A stretch of DNA of 64,000 nucleotides, from assembly GCA_008638375.1 (NCBI GenBank), contig CM018051.1, positions 39,269,177 to 39,333,176 on the forward strand, in the 5' to 3' direction. Below are positions 47,890 to 59,771 of the stretch, in pieces (position 1 is the stretch's first letter; every line of letters starts with the position of its first letter). A program made the translations under genes and the position numbers. The notes under the pieces were generated by a model. The model had not been told where the DNA came from. It worked only from the letters and a program-made list of their open reading frames with translations, and searched no databases. This DNA comes from Nyssa sinensis. Taxonomy: Eukaryota > Streptophyta > Magnoliopsida > Cornales > Nyssaceae.

Positions 47890-49452
47890 TGATTACACCC
47901 AAAGAATAACGCAGTAGTTGTAGTGTGGCTTTGGGGTGTCGATTCCACAGGGAGACAAATTAAAAGAATAACAGACAGAATAAAGAAACTAAATAAAATA
48001 TTAAATGATTAACGAGAAAATAAAAAGCGATTTTAAATGCAAATTAAAATTAAACAAAGTGATTAACGGAAAAAGTACTCAAATTAACGAACAGTAGAGC
48101 ATCGGGAATCCCTTGCACATATCCGGTATTTTAATTATTTTGAATTCAATGATAACTCAATTGAGAATTTAATTCTAAAAATCCCAATCGGAAGATATAG
48201 AATTATAAACCAAAATTAAACCAAATGTAACCTTTTGAAAAATCATTCATCACTTTTAAATCATGCAAATTGTTATCCACATTGAGAAAAGCCAACGACT
48301 ACAATATACCCAGGGAGCAATATTACAGCAAATAATTAAATCAATATAAATAATCAATTGATCCAAACATAATCAAAGAACTAATCCATTCAATAGAAAA
48401 AGCCTGACTGAATCTATAACGGAATAAACTTTATGATTATTCGAATAAGAAAATACCAACAATAAATTAAGAATGATAAAACAAAGAGTTTTAATAAATG
48501 AAAATCCAATCCATGAATCAAAAATAAATTAAAAATATCATCTAGTGTGTAAATTCATCCCTAACCCTACTTAAGAATTTAGTTACCCATTTAGACGATG
48601 GACTACATAAACCTCTAGGAAAAATAAACATGAAGCATGTTGTGGCTGGTTTCTTTTCTTTTTTTTCTTCCCTGCCGCAAGGACCTGTTCCATTTTTCCC
48701 TACACCCCCGCATCTTGCTTCCTGTCTTTTTTCTTTCTTTCTTTAATCAGCCACCTTGTTTGAATTTTTTCTTTCTTTTCTTTTTTCTCTTTTAAAAACC
48801 CAGCACAAAGAACACAACCCAAGTTCTAGCCAAGCCCATTGCTTTTTCACTTCACTTCATAGCCCAAGCCGTATAGCCTAGTAGTTGTAACCTTTAGGCT
48901 CCTTTTTCTATTAGCTAATGACTGAATCTTGATTTGGGATCTTCATGGAAGTTGTAGACCTGGATGTGTAGATAACTTTAGGCTTTTGAATCACATGATT
49001 TAGACTTCAAAAACTCAAGTTATGACCCACTGAAGTTTACTGGTTCAGATAGGAACTGCATCAGCTTTCCAAGCCTGACTTTGAAACAATGTTTGGCGGC
49101 CCAAAAGAAGTCAGATTTTGGAAAACCATAGCTTTCTGAAAATCTTAAGACGTCCTCTAAACACTTCATGAAGACCACTTTCTCATTCTGAAAATCTAAC
49201 GCTATTCAAACCTCAATTGAAACTCTATAGATCGAATCTGCCTAAAAGCTAAAAATTACACAATATACTCCATATCTATTCTTTTACATTCAATGCTTCC
49301 GTAATTCAGTAAATATATTAGTCAGCTCACTTAAACAAAAATAATGTCATAAAACTAAATATAAAGGAATTAAGAATATTAAACATTATGCTCTAATAAT
49401 AGGGTCACATCTTACCACTTTAATCTAATATTAGAGTATTTAGAATGCACTT
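47890..49452 (-). repeat. 5' LTR of element E, main part
   Basis: Pairs with 40353-41923 and is interrupted after GCACTT (49452) by element F; the last bases of the LTR are at 58283-58301. Confidence 0.92.
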
Positions 49453-52246
49453 TGTCACGACCCGAAACCCACCCTATGCGGATCTCGTGTCGCGGGGCTG
49501 ACCCAAAGGCCGTCCCTACTTTTTCCATTCTTGTATCATAGTACTAATATGCAAAGCACTAAAATCCTCAAACAATAACAGCGGAAGTCTTATCAGTAAT
49601 AGTACATCAGCGGAAGTCTTTCAATACACAATGTTAGCGGAAGTCTTTACAATACATAATATGGTTCTACATAAACAAAATAAGAACCAAACGTAACCAG
49701 CACCCGAGGGTGGTGAATACATGGGAGAACTAAGACATAGACTGATACAGTTCCTCAAAAATGTCCTCCTACGCTCTCAGACTCCTACTGGGTCTTGCAG
49801 CGTCATCACCTAAAATGGGGGTAAATGGGGTGGAATGAGCTACGAGAGCTCAGCAAGTAAAAACAGATCTCCGACACTGGTATCGATAAGATATAATTCC
49901 ATGAATAAGATTATGATAGCCAATCATAAGGAAGGAGATGCTGTAATAGCCAATGAGAACAGTTGCCATGAAGGCCAATGAATAATAAGTCACAATGTTC
50001 AATTAGGAATAATGGAAACACCATCAACATGAATCTCTCAACAACAATACAACAACAAGAAGTACTGCCACAATAAACCGATCACAATCAATTCAATGAA
50101 GAGTGTCCTCTCAGTTTAAGATAAGCCACAAGGAATAGTGTTATTCAATAACGTAATCATACCAATTCTTAGGAGATGCATTTACTCTGTTCTCAGGTAA
50201 AATGCCAATGTAAATGTAAATGAAATGCTAATGGAAATGCAATGAAAATGCCAATGCTTATGCCAGTCAATTGTCGGTGGAAACCTTCAAGGAATTCATT
50301 CCTGTCACCTGTCCATTTATGTACTTGACCCTTAGGTCTCCAGTTAATACAGAAAGCATCAGATGGATGTTGTGACTGAGCACAAATCCCGTATTCATAA
50401 CATATCATGATTATTCATAATTCCACAGAAGTCTAAGATGGAATATCATATATTCAGTAAAGACATAGCAGTAAGCCTTTCAAGGAATGGTTCACAATAA
50501 AGACATAGCAGACAATAAAGACATAGCAGTAAGCCTTTCAAGGCATGGTTCACATGATAACAACGACATGGCAGTCAATCAATGTCCACAAGATAGAACA
50601 ATATCGCATTGTGGATAGCAATAACGTGAGGTACTTTCAAGAGTACAAGTTTGGCAGTAAAGAGAATAAACTTGGCTTGGAAACACCACATGGAAGAGAA
50701 AGGGAATTTACTTACCTCTATCGTGATTCTATCTCAAAAATCCGTGAATGTACCTTTGCCTTTGGAGTTTCCTATATATCAGTGAATACGTTTCAGAATA
50801 AATGCTATTCATCAAATTTTATGCCTTTCTATCATAAGTATTTCAAATACTATTTTAGACTTTACCATTGAGTCCGGAACGCCGAAAAAAGTCGGTTTAG
50901 GCTTTCGCGGAATTCCATTTGGACATTTGTACTAAAAAGGGAAAAATGGTCATTTTGCACTTTCACGGTATTTGACTATTGGACTCAGAACGTCCGAGAT
51001 AATAGGTTTTGACTATTCATTTGTATCATTTGGACTTCGTTTGACCCATATTTGAAACAGGGGATTATTGTAAAAATTAATATTTAATTAATTTTTTATG
51101 TTTGGGCAACAGTAAAATTTCTTAAAATATTTGGGGCTGGTTCACAATTTCCTAAAGCTACGGTCTGAACCAGTTGGTTCAAGACCAGAATCCCTAAACC
51201 GGTCCACCCTTCCCCTGAACCCAACGGTTCACTTTAGTTTAAAAACCGGATTTCAATAACCCTGATTTCCTATCCCATCCTTGGTTTGGGTAACCCCAAA
51301 CCCAATTTCAATTTACTATCCGTGTAACCAAACAAGCCCAAATCCATTTAAATTAAAAATCCAAACGACACAGTTTTACTTACCCATTCGTTTCCGGTCG
51401 GGTACCGACCCGATCCGAACCCGGATCCGGTCTAGACTTAACCCGGTAGCCCCCACGATTTTTCGGTCATCTTCCCCACTGCTCCGGTAGGGTTCCGGCG
51501 TGAACAGTCGTCTTCTCCGGCGACTGTCACATATTTTCCGGTGGTTTTTCCCTCCATTTTGAATGCCATTTTATTCCTTTCTTCCCAAGGATTTCAAATC
51601 CACTCTCGGTTTCCATTAAATCCCTCCCCATCTTCACGAAATAGGGTTTAAATATCTCAGGCCGATTCTCCGGCCAAGTGATATTTTCTATTTTCATGGC
51701 GTTTTGATCACTGTTTTGACCCCTAATTGTTTCTAACAGTTTTCTGCACATCATAGGGTCGTGCTTGGGTTGATTAAACAAGATTTAATGCATGAAATGA
51801 CCCACGGCCGATTATTCTCTATAACCTGCAACTTGGAATATCTCTATGGTTTCTAAACCTTTTTCTATCATTCTTCTTGCATTTAAAAGCTAAAAACATG
51901 CTTATCAAGACCCTAAATTTAGATAAAACATTCATGCTTAAAATCACAAAAACAGAACCTAAATTGCTTACCTGGGTTTCGGATTTAGCTCACTGTGACC
52001 TTCCCAATCTCTCTGTTTCTGAATCAGTCTCTCTCTCTTCTTCTCCCCTTCAGTTCCTGACCCTTCCTTTTCTTTTCTAACCTCTCAACTCATAACCCGT
52101 ATACATATATAAAGAGACTCCACCGCCTCTCTCCCTCTTTCTCTCTCTCTCTCTCTCTACCTTATCACTCTCTCTCTGTCTCTTGCAGTCATTCTTGACT
52201 GCAGAGAACCGCCCCTTCAACTGTAGCCATCCACGTACCATGCTTG

Positions 52247-52289
<43 letters not shown>

Positions 52290-52818
52290 ATCCACTTGCA
52301 CCAAGGTCGGTGGCCTTGGTGCTTTTCTCTCAGCCGCACAGCACACACACACACATACACACAGTGACATATGCACTGGTCAGCAGCCCTCTTTCCTCCC
52401 TTTTCTTTTCATTTTCTTTTTATGTAATATACATAAATATATACTACACATTATTCATACGTATATTTATACTATATGTATTTTTATACACAATTACAAT
52501 ACATATTTTTATACATTAAATATATCCATAGTCTTGCATATAAGGTCATTTATAATAGCGTATGCATACACTGATTTTGAACGTACTACATGTATGCGAA
52601 TTATGGTCATGCATGGAAATGCGTGCGTGCACGCATTACGATGCTATATCCCGGGGTGCTCGGGCATTGCCCGGCACTGGTTATACATTTCATCATTTAT
52701 AGTTTCCATTTATTCATTTTCATGAAATACCCTAACATAGAGCTTAGAACCGCTCAGGTTATGCTATTCAGTCGACTTACCTCGGTAAACGTGTCGTATC
52801 CCGGGTCGGGGTATCACA
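49453..52818 (-). repeat. 3' LTR of element F
   Basis: 3366 bp, TGTCACGACCCG...GGGGTATCACA. Contains an internal repeat of 'GACATAGCAGTAAGCCTTTCAAGG' type at 50460-50580, a CT-rich run at 52135-52160 and (TA)n at 52249-52282. It lacks a 40-base block present in the other LTR at about 56415-56455. Confidence 0.93.
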
Positions 52819-54890
52819 TTCTTACCTCCTTAAAAATAAGTTTGTCCGCAAACTTAACAGTTCTAACTCCGTTGGTTCTCGGGGTTCTTCAACATTATGG
52901 CCTAATTAAATTAGGCGTTGACATTTACTTGGATAAAATTTTCCTACTGAGAATCAAGTTTGACTGTCACATCAGATCAAGTTTTACTGTCACATCAAAT
53001 TATTGTAAGATTCTTTCTATAATTTTCGAGCGTACCTCGAAATCCTCACGTGAATCTTAATTCCTTTCCAGGGTTCTTAGCGGTTTCCGTCAATTTAAGA
53101 TATCACTTAATGAACAAAATTTATAAAATTTCCTAAACGTGGTATTTAAAATTTTATTCATTCAGTCTACTAATATACCTGGGGTATGTATCATTTCTAT
53201 GTATAACTTTCAGTGATAATGACTCTTTCAAGAGTCGCCATTAATTCAATCTCATTTACCAAGTAAACATACATATCTTATAACAGTATGTAATTCATTT
53301 TAAAGATTTACAAATCTTTACATTTCTATCATGAAATCACTCAACTCATCAATGCCCTTCAAATTCTATAAAATAGTAATGTGTCAATCTAATACTTATA
53401 CATCTATGTTACATACTTCACTTGTTTCATATATAACATCTATCATCAATCATTCTCCTTGTAGAGCTTGAACAGTTAATATATAATTTTAAGAGTTCTG
53501 TCTCTATGTTCAACTAGTAGTAAATGTTGAAGCTATAAATCAGTACGTAGAGCAATCATCTTAACAATATCGAGCATTTTGTAAACAACTATAAATACCT
53601 GTGACTACTGGTACAGTAGCCTAATCATCTCCCAGTTCACTGTAAAAGATCAATGGTCAGTATTCACATACGAGTCTATCGATCATGTCAGGATTTACTC
53701 TGACTAGATGTTATTGTTAACTCCACTACCTTTTCAGTGTACTTCTATTCCATGTCAATAATACTGTCAAACTCACCACTTTTCAAAGTGTCATATTCCC
53801 AATTCTATGTTACATTTTATCCTTCAATGTGTACTAATTGTTTCCTTTATTCATTAGGAAACGAAATTCCAGCTCTCACAAATTTTCACAGCATAGAACA
53901 ATCATTTAATTTGTAAACATCAAGTTCATAATCCGTAAATAGAAATTCAATTTTCAATAACTATCGTAACACAGAACAACCATCAAATCATAAATATCAA
54001 GTCTATAAGCTAGATATAGCAATTTGATTCTCAATGTCTCCCTCAATATGGAACAATCATTAAATTGTAACTTAATAAACATCAAGTACATGTTTCTATA
54101 AGATAAAACAATCATCAGGGTTTCCTAAGTGTCATTTCTTCTATATCACTAAACCCATCTTCCAAGTATAGGTCAATCAATGAGAATACATGTGATCCTG
54201 ATCTGTATCTCGTGTTTTCTATGTTTAATATTTCTAAACAATGATCCTCATGGTAACCATAAAATGGTTCAGTAATTAGTCTAGAGTTCACATGCTTTTC
54301 TGTCTAACATTCTCCAATAATAACCTTCCCAATGTAATAGAATCAGTAAATCAATCATCCAAGTGTTCAGTTGCTAAGTTCAGTTCAATGGAAATGTGGG
54401 AAAATCAATAAGTGTGTAGAATCAACATAAAACCTCAATAATCTATAAACGTCATGAATAACTAGAAAAGGACCTGTGACTACCACTATAGTGGTTTAAT
54501 CATTTCCTGGTGTTTACTATTTACTATAAAAGATGACAGTTTAACATTTACGTACAATAGGCAGTCATTATTTATATATGAGTCTAGCGTAATAATTAAG
54601 CATTATCTACCGTTGACTCCCAAATAAAGCCTCAATAATCCTTTCCATCAATCACTCTAAGCGATTTATATGATCCAGAACTATTGATGTATTCCTTGTG
54701 ATAACCATGTCTATAAAGATAACCATGTCTATAAAGATAACCCGTGAAGATAATCCATGAGATGACCAGTCAATGTATAAGGTAATCAGTCAATGACCGT
54801 ACAAAATAAAATGTCAGTCTTGTCTATCAATTCTAACTCTAGTCCTATCTCCCATGACTCACAATCGAACCTATAGCTCTGATACCAAGC
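52819..54890 (-). other. Interior of element F, almost non-coding
   Basis: Apart from the pol tail at 52819-52860, no conserved frame. Degenerate repeats around 'GAACAATCATTAAATTGTAAACATCAAGT' occur at about 53895, 53975 and 54048. A perfect short tandem duplication of an 18-20 base unit (AACCATGTCTATAAAGAT) lies at 54703-54742. Confidence 0.7.
54876..54887 (-). other. Primer-binding site of element F
   Basis: The minus strand reads TGGTATCAGAGC, exact Met-tRNA complement, 3 bases from the 5' LTR. Confidence 0.95.
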
Positions 54891-57719
54891 TGTCACGACC
54901 CGAAACCCACCCTATGCGGATCTCGTGTCGCGGGGCCGACCCGAAGGCCGTCCCTACTTTTTCCATTCCTGTATCATAGTACTAATATGCAAAGTACTAA
55001 AATCCTCAAACAATAACAGCGGAAGTCTTATCAGTAATAGTACATCAGCAGAAGTCTTTCAATACACAATGTTAGCGGAAGTCTTTACAATACATAATAT
55101 GGTTCTACATAAACAAAATAAGAACCAAACGTAACCAGCACCCGAGGGTGGTGAATACATGGGAGAACTAAGACATAGACTGATACAGTTCCTCAAAAAT
55201 GTCCTCCTACGCTTTCAGACTCCTACTGGGGTCTTGCAGCGTCATCACTTGAAATGGGGGTAAATGGGGTGGAATGAGCTACGAGAGCTCAGCAAGTAAA
55301 AACAGATCTCCGACACTGGTATCGATAAGATATAATCCCATGAATAAGATTATGATAGCCAATCATAAGGAAGGAGATGCTGTAATAGCCAATGAGAACA
55401 GTTGCCATGAAGGCCAATGAATAATAAGGCACAATGTTCAATTAGGAGTAATGGATACACCATCAACATGAATCTCTTAACAACAATACAACAACAAGAA
55501 GTACTGCCACAATAAACCGATCACAATCAATTCAATGAAGAGTGTCCTCTCAGTTTAAGATAAGCCACAAGGAATAGTGTTATTCAATAATGTAATCATA
55601 CTAATTCTTAGGATATGCATTTACTATGTTCTCAGGTAAAATGCCAATGTAAATGTAAATGAAATGCTAATGGAAATGCAATGAAAATGCCAATGCTTAT
55701 GCCAGTCAATTGCCGGTGGAAAGCCTTCGAGGAATTCATTCCTGCCACCTGTCCATTTATGTACTTGACCCTTAGGTCTCCAATTAATACAGAAAGCATC
55801 AGATGGATGTTGTGACTGAGCACAAATCCCGTATTCATAACATATCATGATTATTCATAATTCCACAGAAGTCTAAGATGGAATATCATATATTCAGTAA
55901 AGACATAGCAGTAAGCCTTTCAAGGCATGGTTCACAATAAAGACATAGCAGACAATAAAGACATAGCAGTAAGCCTTTCATGGCATGGTTCACATGATAA
56001 CAATGACATAGCAGTCAATCAATGTCCACAAGATAGAACAATATCGCATTGTGGATAGCAATAACATGAGGTACTTTCAAGAGTACAAGTTTGGCAGTAA
56101 AGAGAATAAACTTGGCTTGGAAACACCACATGGAAGAGAAAGGGAATTTACTTACCTCTATCGTGATTCTATCTCAGAAATCCGTGAATGTAGCCTTGCC
56201 TTTGGAGTTTCCTATATATCAGTGAATACGTTTCAGAATAAATGCTATTCATCAAATTTTATGCCTTTCTATCATAAGTATTTCAAATACTATTTTAGAC
56301 TTTACCATTGAGTCCGAAACGCCGAAAAAAGTCGGTTTAGGCTTTCGCGGAATTCCATTTGGACATTTGTACTAAAAAGGGAAAAATGGTCATTTTACAC
56401 TTTCATGGTATTTTATCCTTTGGGGTCTCATCTCGTAAAACGGACCCCACCATTGGACTCAGAACGTCCGAGATAATAGGTTTTGACTATTCATTTGTAT
56501 CGTTTGGACTTCGTTTGACCCATATTTGAAACAGGGGCATTATTGTAAAAATTAATATTTAATTAATTTTTTATGTTTGGGCAACAGTAAAATTTCTTAA
56601 AATATTTGGGGCCGGTTCACAATTTCCTAAAGCTACGGTCTGAACCAGTTGGTTCAAGACCAGAAACCCTAAACCGGTCCACCCTTCCCCTGAACCCAAC
56701 GGTTCACTTTACTTTAAAACCGGATTTCAATAACCCTGATTTCCTATCCCATCCTTGGTTTGGGTAACCCCAAACCCAATTTCAATTTACTATCCGTGTA
56801 ACCAAACAAGCCCAAATCCATTTAAATTAAAAAGCCAAACGACACAGTTTTACTTACCCATTCATATCCGGTCGGGTACCGACCCGATCCGAACCCGGAT
56901 CCGGTCTAGACTTAACCCGGTAGCCCCCACGATTTTTCGGTCATCTTCCCCACTGCTCCGGTAGGGTTCCGGCGTGAATAGTCATCTTCTCCGGTGACTC
57001 TCACATATTTTTCGGTGGTTTTTCCTTCCATTTTGAATGCCATTTTATTCCTTTCTTCCTAAGGATTTCAAATCCACTCTCGGTTTCCATTGAATCCCTC
57101 CCCATCTTCACGAAATAGGGTTTAAATATCTCCGGCCGATTCTCCGGCCAAGTGATATTTTCTATTTTCATGGCGTTTTGATCACTGTTTTGACCCCTAA
57201 TTGTTTCTAACAGTTTTCTGCACATCATAAGGTCGTGCTTGGGTTGATTAAACAAGATTTAATGCATGAAATGACCCACGGCCGATTATTCTCTATAACC
57301 TGCGACTTGGAATATCTCTATGGTTTCTAAACCTTTTTCTATCATTCTTCTTGCATTTAAAAGCTAAAAACATGCTTATCAAGACCCTAAATTTAGATAA
57401 AACATTCATGCTTAAAATCACAAAAACAGAACCTAAATTGCTTACCTGGGTTTCGGATTTAGCTCACTGTGACCTTCCCAATCTCTCTGTTTCTGAATCA
57501 GTCTCTCTCTCTTCTTCTCCCCTTCAGTTCCTGACCCTTCCTTTTCTTTTCTAACCTCTCAACTCACAACCCGTATACATATATAAAGAGACTCCACCGC
57601 CTCTCTCCCTCTTTCTCTCTCTCTCTCTCTACCTTATCACTCTCTCTCTGTCTCTTGCAGTCATTCTTGACTGCAGAGAACCGCCCCTTCAACTGTAGCC
57701 ATCCACGTACCATGCTTGC

Positions 57720-57753
<34 letters not shown>

Positions 57754-58282
57754 ATCCACTTGCACCAAGGTCGGTGGCCTTGGTGCTTTTCTCTCAGCCG
57801 CACAGCACACACACACACATACACACAGTGACATATGCACTGGTCAGTAGCCCTCTTTCCTCCCTTTTCTTTTCATTTTCTTTTTATGTAATATACATAA
57901 ATATATACTACACATTATTCATACGTATATTTATATTATATGTATTTTTATACACAATTACAATACATATTTTTATACATTAAATATATCCATAGTCTTG
58001 CATATAAAGTCATTTATAATAGCGTATGCATACACTGATTTTGAACGTACTACATGTATGCGAATTATGGTCATCCATGGAAATACGTGCGTGCACGTAT
58101 TACGATGCGATATCCCGGGGTGCTCGGGCGTTGCCCGGCACTGGTTATACATTTCATCATTTATAGTTTCCATTTATTCATTTCCATGAAATACCCTAAC
58201 ATAGAGCTTAGAACCGCTCAAGTTATGCTATTCAGTCGACTTACCTCGGTAAACGTGTCGTATCCCGGGTCGGGGTATCACA
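54891..58282 (-). repeat. 5' LTR of element F
   Basis: 3392 bp, nearly identical to 49453-52818; the main differences are the extra block at about 56415-56455 and a shorter (TA)n at 57719-57746. Confidence 0.93.
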
Positions 58283-58301
58283 CACTTTCGCGCACTCATC
58301 A
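58283..58301 (-). repeat. Outer end of the 5' LTR of element E
   Basis: CACTTTCGCGCACTCATCA continues the LTR of E after element F; its first five bases are the CACTT duplication. The same sequence order ends the 3' LTR at 41905-41923. Confidence 0.9.
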
Positions 58302-58761
58302 ATTATCCTAGTTCTTTTTAGATTATGTCGTTCTATATTGACATGTACACATGGAAGAGTAAGGAAGAATTACTTACTGAGTTTTCATAGCTCAAACAGA
58401 TACTACTTATATTTTAAGGCACATATTTCGAGAGCAGACGATAGAGCCTTCTAGCTTAGAGCTGGACATTAATTTTTAAAGTTGCAAGTGTAATACATAG
58501 TACAGTCTTGTAGCCTCCCATGTCATCCATGTCATCCATGTCTTGGGGATGTATAGTAGTTAAAGAATTTTACAGTCTGTATTTTGAGAACCAAATATAT
58601 ATCTTACATGTAGCTTTTATTTTAAAGTCTTCCATTGTTTATATTATGATTGTATGTTAGTAGCACTGATTGTGTAGCAAGTTGAGAGATCTGGTTCGGC
58701 AATAGTGTCTGGTCGGGTTCGTGGTTTGAGATCTGCATAGGGTAGGTCTCAGGTCGTGACA
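58302..58761 (+). repeat. LTR3 of element D, right part
   Basis: Resumes with ATTATCCTAGTTC and matches LTR2 from about 35186 to 35653, ending GTCGTGACA. It has a local triplication of 'GTCATCCAT' near 58520 and more substitutions than LTR2. Confidence 0.9.
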
Positions 58762-59425
58762 TGAAGCCCTAGAGGATAGCCAAGGGTTTGATGGCGACCC
58801 ACATGAGAAAAAGTTTTTGCTCCCTCTATTTTTTTGTCCTTTTGTATTTTGTATATCCCCAGCATTGATACGATCTTTTCTTCTTCTTTTTTTTTAGGCT
58901 ATTCATAGCTTAGCAACTATCATGGACTGCTTGGAAGATACCAAGCAGATTGACACCCTTCAATCTAAGCTCGATGAAACCAGGCTTTAGTTGGTGAAGG
59001 CACAATCTTCAGTGGCAGCCGCTGAAGAGAAGCTGAAGGAGGCTACCAATATCTACTCCATCTTGGAGTCTATGAGGGATGCCCTGGCTGTTGAGCTGGA
59101 AGACCTTAAAATGAGGTTTGCAGACTTCCAGGCTGCTTCTATCAAGAAAATTCAAGACACCGTTGAAGTTGTTAGAGCTCAAACTGAGGTGGATCTGAAG
59201 GCTGAAGTTCAGGATCTAAGGGTTGAACTGATCGAGCATGGATAACAAACCTTTAGGAAGAAGCTCTGAAAGATGTATCCTGACCTGGACTTAACTGGGG
59301 TGAACGACGTCGTGGTTTCCCAAGTTGAGGTCGATAGACTGGATGTTGATGACGAAGAGGATGAAGTAGTTCCAGAACTCGCTCAAGTTGTCCTATCAGA
59401 GATTGCTAAGTTAGTAGCAGAGTAG
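58762..59425 (+). pseudogene. Transposase_28-like ORF, 3' half
   Basis: Continues the ORF cut at 27802. A likely intron lies at 58813-58897 (GT donor, long T tract, TTTTTTTAG). After it comes AIHSLATIMDCLEDTKQIDTLQSKLDETRL, a TAG at 58988-58990 where Gln fits (RLQLVKAQ), then 84 open codons of heptad-rich sequence ending VELIEHG at 59245. Two more stops follow, then an acidic tail (VDDEEDEVVPELAQ) ending at TAG 59423-59425. A long C-terminal coiled coil after the conserved domain is usual for these proteins. Confidence 0.6.
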
Positions 59426-59771
59426 ACTTAGGATATTTTTTGTACTTTTCCTTTTTGATTTTTTGCCTTTTTGGCTTTGTATTTTTTCCTTTTTGGGCTA
59501 CAATATATGAGATTCTAATCATTCCAAAACTTGCGTCTTACTTGATAACTTTGTGTTCTGTCTAGCTTTAAGATAATTTCTTTGATATCCAGACTAATAG
59601 AAAAGCATAAGTTTTTTCTAAGGGCTCCAAAGTAAGACAAGGTTTAAATAATGAAATATATAGACTTTTAGAGGTCTAAATAACGAAATATACAGAACTT
59701 TAATACTTATAATAAAATAAGGCTTTTTAGGCGTTCGTGTAGTAATAATACAGAACATACAAAGCTACAAC
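59426..59771 (+). other. 3' flank of the Transposase_28-like ORF
   Basis: T-rich sequence then two very degenerate units of the following tandem repeat (from about 59620). No coding sequence. Confidence 0.5.

Larger units (their letters stand above)
49453..58282 (-). mobile_element. Element F: Tekay-like large retrotransposon derivative nested in the LTR of E
   Basis: LTRs 49453-52818 and 54891-58282 flank an interior of only 2.07 kb. Exact CACTT duplications (49448-49452 and 58283-58287) and a perfect Met-tRNA primer site prove the ends. Minus-strand sequence beside the 3' LTR gives KFADKLIFKEVRM-stop on the polypurine tract, the tail typical of Tekay/Del pol. No gag, protease, RT or integrase was found. 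The two LTRs are nearly identical, so it is the youngest insertion here. Confidence 0.92.
40353..58301 (-). mobile_element. Element E: Athila-like gypsy retrotransposon nested in LTR3 of D
   Basis: LTRs are 40353-41923 and 47890-49452 plus 58283-58301 (about 1.57 kb each), flanked by exact ATTAT duplications. The primer site is of the TGGCGCC...GCC type (Asp-tRNA-like) used by Athila and relatives. Minus-strand order: gag, protease with DLGAS, reverse transcriptase with FMDD, RNase H. Integrase is missing, replaced by about 1.6 kb of non-coding DNA, so the element cannot insert on its own. Element F splits its 5' LTR. Confidence 0.92.
27803..58761 (+). mobile_element. Element D: gypsy-type element with three LTRs and two internal regions, split by E and F
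   Basis: Order on +: LTR1 (27803-31260), shortened interior (31261-32135), LTR2 (32136-35653), interior (35654-37281), LTR3 (37282-40352 plus 58302-58761). The flanks are TGAAA (27798-27802) and TGAAG (58762-58766), a 4-of-5 target duplication, and the same ORF continues on both sides. LTRs start TGTAATACCCTGACC and end GTGACA. Interiors carry gag plus the last codons of pol but no protease active site, reverse transcriptase or integrase. LTR length (3.5 kb) exceeds interior length, as in large retrotransposon derivatives. Confidence 0.85.

Noticed and set aside
50545..50871. Frames repeated at 50545 and 56051, and at 51281 and 56755
   Set aside because: They are copies because they sit in the two LTRs of element F; LTRs are non-coding and the frames have no family match.
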